Below, one piece after another: positions 60,928 to 64,000 of a stretch of DNA of 64,000 nucleotides. Position 1 is the first letter of the stretch. Each line of letters begins with the position of its first letter. The stretch covers positions 124,001 to 188,000 of the forward strand of contig NZ_JAAFYS010000002.1 in NCBI RefSeq assembly GCF_012070395.1. The letters are read 5' to 3'. Origin of the DNA: Pseudoroseicyclus tamaricis (lineage in GTDB: Bacteria > Pseudomonadota > Alphaproteobacteria > Rhodobacterales > Rhodobacteraceae). The notes beneath the pieces are model-generated. The model was not told where the DNA came from. It did not search any database and saw nothing but the letters and a program-made list of their open reading frames with translations. Position numbers and translations under genes: made by a program.

Positions 60928-62019
60928 ATGAGAGAGGCCGAGATCCTCGCCACCCTCGTGGCCTTCCCCACCGTGACGGACGGGCCGAACGGCGATCTCA
61001 TCGACTGGGTCTCCGCCCACCTCGCGGATGCCGGCTTCGCCGTCACCCGCATCGCTGCCTCCGCCCCCGGTCGCTCCGGCCTGCTGGCGAAGCTTGGCGC
61101 GGGGGAGGGAGGCCTCCTGCTCTCTGCCCATAGCGATGTCGTCCCGCCCGGGGCGGGCTGGTCCACCGATCCCTTCACGCTGACCGAGCGGGGCGGACGG
61201 CTGCAGGGGCGGGGGGCGACGGACATGAAGGGATTTCTGGCCTGCGCGCTGGCCCTCGCCGAGCGGCTGAAGAACAGCCCGCCCGCCGCCCCAGTCTCCC
61301 TCGCCCTGTCGTGGGACGAGGAGATCGGCTGCCGGGGGATCGCGGAGATGATCGGGCAGGTCGTCCCCGTGCTGGGCCGGCCGGAGCTGGTGGTGGTGGG
61401 CGAGCCGACGGGGATGCGGCTGTGCACCGGGCACAAGGGCAAGAACGCCTACCTCGCCACGGCGACGGGGGAGGCGGCGCATTCCTCCCGCGCGCCTTAT
61501 CACCGCAACGCGCTCCACGGCGCGGCCGAGCTGGTGCTTGCACTGCGGGATGCGCAGGCGCGGCTGCTCGCCGATGGGGCCCGCGACGACGCCTACGATC
61601 CGCCCGTCTCGACCATCCATGCCGGCACGCTCCATGGCGGCACGGCGCTCAACATCGTCCCCGACAGGGCCGAGGTGGCGTTCGAGATCCGCCACCTCGC
61701 CGCCGAGACGCCTGAGGCGCTGCTCGCGACCATCCCGCTGCCGGAGGGCGTGGAGGTGGCGCCCCTCGGTGCCTATCCCGGCCTCGCCGCCGATGCCTCC
61801 GCTCCCGCCATCAAGCGGCTGGCGGGGATGCTGGACGATCCGGCGCCGATCACCGTCTCCTACGGAACGGAAGCCGGGTTCTTCGCCGCCGAGGGGCTCA
61901 ACACCGTCGTCTGCGGCCCGGGTGACATGGCCGATGCGCACCGGGCGGACGAGAGCATCTCGGCGGCCGATCTGGCCCGTTGCTCGGTGCTTCTGGCGCG
62001 TCTTGCGGGGGCGGGCTGA
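60928..62019 (+). CDS. M20-family peptidase, acetylornithine deacetylase-like
   Basis: 363 residues from the ATG at 60928. The dinuclear zinc-site motifs appear in order: LLLSAHSDVVPPG, LQGRGATDMKGFLACALALA, LALSWDEEIGCRGIAEMIGQ and VVVGEPTG. The dimerisation-domain His sits in EAAHSSRAPYHRNALHGAAE. The C-terminal YGTEAGFFAAEGLNTVVCGP and GDMADAHRADESI match ArgE. It would deacylate N-acetylornithine in arginine synthesis, but the M20 family is broad and no other arg gene is near. ArgJ-using alphaproteobacteria may employ such enzymes differently. Confidence 0.88.
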   Translation: MREAEILATLVAFPTVTDGPNGDLIDWVSAHLADAGFAVTRIAASAPGRSGLLAKLGAGEGGLLLSAHSDVVPPGAGWSTDPFTLTERGGRLQGRGATDMKGFLACALALAERLKNSPPAAPVSLALSWDEEIGCRGIAEMIGQVVPVLGRPELVVVGEPTGMRLCTGHKGKNAYLATATGEAAHSSRAPYHRNALHGAAELVLALRDAQARLLADGARDDAYDPPVSTIHAGTLHGGTALNIVPDRAEVAFEIRHLAAETPEALLATIPLPEGVEVAPLGAYPGLAADASAPAIKRLAGMLDDPAPITVSYGTEAGFFAAEGLNTVVCGPGDMADAHRADESISAADLARCSVLLARLAGAG

Positions 62020-62105
62020 GGCGGGCGAGGGAACTCCCCGGCGGTTGACGCATTGGCTCCCGAAGGCGTGATCGCCCAGACTCAGCCCCGAGGAGCAGCT
62101 CGACC

Positions 62106-63020
62106 ATGGCCAACATACTTGATTCCGACCCGAACTCGACCCGCGCGAAGATCCTAGCCAAAACGGATCCAGACGAGTTCGGTTGGGCCGTGAAGTTCAT
62201 GCGTGCCGGCTATGCCGGGCGCGGGCTCGTCTACCTCGTGGTGGCCGGCTTCGGCTTCTGGTCCGTCGTCCAGGGCGGCGAGGCAGAAGGCACGCAGGAC
62301 GTGATGGAGCGGCTCGACGGCGGCTGGAGCACGTTCATCCTGCTCCTCATCGCCCTCGGCATGTTCGCCTATTTCATCTGGCGGATCGTCGATGCGATCT
62401 GGGATCTCGAGGCCTACGGCTCCGGCGGCAAGGGCATCGTCGCCCGCCTCGGCATGTGCGTGACCGGCCTCGCCCACCTCGGCATCGGCGTGCTGGCTGT
62501 GACGGCGCTGATCTCCAGCGCCGGCTCCTCAGGCTCGGGCAGCGGCTCCGGCTCTTCGGGCATCCTCAGCGACATCATGGCGGCGCCGGGCGGCCGCTGG
62601 GCTGTCGGCATCGCGGGCCTGCTGACCATCGCAGCCGGCGTCTACTACATCGTGAAAGCGGTGAAGGAGAAATACCGTGAGCACCTGCGGGCCAACCGCT
62701 TTACCATGGACTTCAACTGGGCGCTGAAGGCGGGCGTGGCGGCGCAGGGCGTCGTTGTCGGCATCATCGGCCTGCTGATCACGCTGGCGGCGCTCCAGCA
62801 TGACCCGAGCCAGGCCGGCGGCGTCGGCTCCGCCTTCGACTGGCTCTATGCGCAGCCCTACGGGCGCGTGCTGGTCGGCCTCCTCTGCCTCGGCCTTCTC
62901 GGCTTCTCGCTCTTCTGCTTCGTCAACGCGGCCTACCGCATCGTGCCGAAGGCGGCGGACGAGAACATCGAGAGCGTGGCGATCCGCGCCCGCTCCAAGG
63001 CCAAGCAGATGACGTCGTAA
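62106..63020 (+). CDS. DUF1206 family membrane protein
   Basis: 304 residues with about six membrane helices arranged as three two-helix repeats, as in DUF1206 proteins. WAVKFMRAGYAGRGLVYLVV and WALKAGVAAQGVVVGIIGLL open the first and third repeats with the same pattern (a basic/aromatic turn then G..G..V..). A Gly/Ser-rich loop (SSAGSSGSGSGSGSSG) links repeats two and three. The role is unknown. It is convergent with the Anbu gene, with 31 bases between stops. Confidence 0.88.
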   Translation: MANILDSDPNSTRAKILAKTDPDEFGWAVKFMRAGYAGRGLVYLVVAGFGFWSVVQGGEAEGTQDVMERLDGGWSTFILLLIALGMFAYFIWRIVDAIWDLEAYGSGGKGIVARLGMCVTGLAHLGIGVLAVTALISSAGSSGSGSGSGSSGILSDIMAAPGGRWAVGIAGLLTIAAGVYYIVKAVKEKYREHLRANRFTMDFNWALKAGVAAQGVVVGIIGLLITLAALQHDPSQAGGVGSAFDWLYAQPYGRVLVGLLCLGLLGFSLFCFVNAAYRIVPKAADENIESVAIRARSKAKQMTS

Positions 63021-63051
63021 CTGGTGGCCTAACTGGCGGTGACGGGGGCCC

Positions 63052-63789
63052 TCAGGCCTCCGTCTCCACCTCCGGCAGATGGGCGAAGGCGTTCGTGAGC
63101 GCCTCGCTCCACATCTCGGAGATCGCGAGGTAGGTCTCGTCATCCGCCTCGATGCGGCGGATGTCGGTGGGGCGGAAAGAGCCGTTCTCGTAGAGCTGCA
63201 TGTCCAGCGGAAGGCCAACCGAGAGGTTGGCCTTTATCGTTGAATCGAAGCTCACGTAGAGCAGCTTGGCGGCCTCGGAGAAGGTCATCTCCGGCCGGAA
63301 GGTGCGCACGAGGATCGGCCGGCCGTACTTGACCTCTCCGATCTGGAACCACGGCGTGTCCTCGCCGGCCTCGATGAAGTTCCCCTCCGGATAGATCAGG
63401 AAGAGCCGCGGCTCGGAGCCGCGGATCTGCCCGCCGACGATGAGCGTGGCGTTGAAGGCGGCATCCGCCCGCTGGCCGGTCTCGGCATGTTCCGCAATCA
63501 CATCCTTCAGGAGGTTGCCGATCATCCGCGCCACCTGGAACATCGAGGGCATGGAGAGGATGGAGGGCGCCCGGTCCGCCGGGGCCTTCATCCGCTCCTC
63601 GAGGTGGGAGACGACCGATTGCGTCGTCGCGAGGTTGCCGGCGGCGAGCAGGGTGACGGCGCAGGCCTCCCCATCGGACCAGGAATACATCTTCCGGAAG
63701 GTGGAGATGTTGTCGAGCCCGGCGTTGGTACGGGTATCCGACATGAACACCAGCCCCCGGTCGAGCCGGAGTGCCACGCAATATGTCAT
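63052..63789 (-). CDS. Anbu (ancestral beta-subunit) proteasome-like peptidase
   Basis: 245 residues. It is an Ntn-hydrolase of the proteasome/HslV superfamily. The catalytic Thr is residue 2 (MTYCVALRLDRGLVFMSDTR), Asp18 lies in the SDTR turn and Lys33 in STFRKMYSW, placed as in HslV. CAVTLLAAGNLATTQSVVSH and ATLIVGGQIRGSEPRLFLIY are typical of Anbu. Anbu forms open helical or split-washer assemblies rather than closed rings; its substrates are unknown. It is encoded 36 bases downstream of a transglutaminase gene on the same strand, the usual Anbu neighbourhood with ATP-grasp and alpha-E genes expected further upstream. Confidence 0.94.
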   Translation of the reverse strand: MTYCVALRLDRGLVFMSDTRTNAGLDNISTFRKMYSWSDGEACAVTLLAAGNLATTQSVVSHLEERMKAPADRAPSILSMPSMFQVARMIGNLLKDVIAEHAETGQRADAAFNATLIVGGQIRGSEPRLFLIYPEGNFIEAGEDTPWFQIGEVKYGRPILVRTFRPEMTFSEAAKLLYVSFDSTIKANLSVGLPLDMQLYENGSFRPTDIRRIEADDETYLAISEMWSEALTNAFAHLPEVETEA

Positions 63790-63825
63790 TGGATGCCGCC
63801 TGACTTTGCCGGGGGTCGCCCGGCG

Positions 63826-64000
63826 TTACTGTTGCTGCACCTCGACATGGACGGTGAGTCGTTCGCCGCCCGCGCCATGGCGCATGCCAGATACAGGCGC
63901 CGCCTCGCCATAGTCCAGCCCGGTCGCGACGCGTACGTAGCGCGTGTCGGGGCACTGGTCGTTGGCGGGGTCGAAGCCGACCCAGCCGAGCCCCTCGACA
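63826..64000 (-). CDS. Transglutaminase-like protein, C-terminal part only
   Basis: The last 57 residues are inside the window; the gene continues past the right edge. The fragment begins GLGWVGFDPANDQCPDTRYV, which contains the catalytic Asp and the strand after it, and ends with GERLTVHVEVQQQ. This is the standard end of the transglutaminase found with Anbu. Compare GWVEIDPTND and [10 protein letters not shown] in the two transglutaminases at the left edge. It is the upstream partner of Anbu in the same transcription unit. Confidence 0.88.
   Translation of the reverse strand, partial: VEGLGWVGFDPANDQCPDTRYVRVATGLDYGEAAPVSGMRHGAGGERLTVHVEVQQQ

Overview
The window is GC-rich, gene-dense chromosomal DNA that looks like a member of the Rhodobacteraceae (Alphaproteobacteria). 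Four things point there: a GAAC-N7-GAAC direct repeat (the alphaproteobacterial LexA box) in front of recA; a trgA-trgB-cysK block of the type first described as a tellurite-resistance locus in Rhodobacter sphaeroides; an AcuI-type acryloyl-CoA reductase; and an ornithine decarboxylase with a long structured leader. There is no rRNA, prophage, insertion sequence or CRISPR array. One tRNA, tRNA-Thr(UGU), lies at 22127-22202. Most of the content is ordinary housekeeping and metabolism.

Layout. 0-8.7 kb: the 3' part of an EamA transporter, a small dimeric alpha/beta-barrel-like protein, then a minus-strand operon of a large transglutaminase-DUF2126 protein, a circularly permuted ATP-grasp/alpha-E fusion and a short transglutaminase, next to a small sulfotransferase-like protein. 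8.7-20.3 kb: recA, the divergent alaE/alaS pair, a DUF1330 gene, a hydrolase, typA, a YitT-type membrane protein, ppk and a conserved protein of unknown role. 20.4-28.5 kb: a two-domain iron-type ABC permease, tRNA-Thr, a PAS-GGDEF-EAL protein, an RluE-type pseudouridine synthase, an acetyltransferase, ornithine decarboxylase and a DUF3422 gene remnant. 28.5-35 kb: a fumarylacetoacetase-family hydrolase plus TRAP transporter operon, two small envelope proteins, and pyrC-pyrE. 35-43.5 kb: dnaB, several small or uncharacterised genes, an XdhC-family protein, acuI, a universal stress protein and a BCCT transporter. 43.9-51.7 kb: a class V aminotransferase, a cyclopropane-synthase-like methyltransferase, trgA, trgB, cysK and a large MscS-type channel. 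52.2-62 kb: dusA, a TauE exporter, DUF2937, ThuA-like, trpE, ppiD, an aminotransferase and an ArgE-like deacylase. 62-64 kb: a DUF1206 membrane protein, the proteasome-like peptidase Anbu and the 3' end of another transglutaminase.

Two themes stand out. First, the window is bracketed by two loci of the same poorly understood peptide-ligation/processing theme: the DUF2126/ATP-grasp/alpha-E/transglutaminase operon at 1.3-8.0 kb, and the Anbu/transglutaminase locus running off the right edge. Second, the intergenic DNA carries several repeat families that no gene explains: a roughly 140-180 bp element with inverted ends (four copies), paired perfect palindromes centred on CATATG at two convergent gene ends, a TTTGG/CCAAAAATCC element (three copies, one split), and a 31-bp sequence shared by two operon gaps.

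All identifications were made by reading translated sequence and motifs; no database search was possible.
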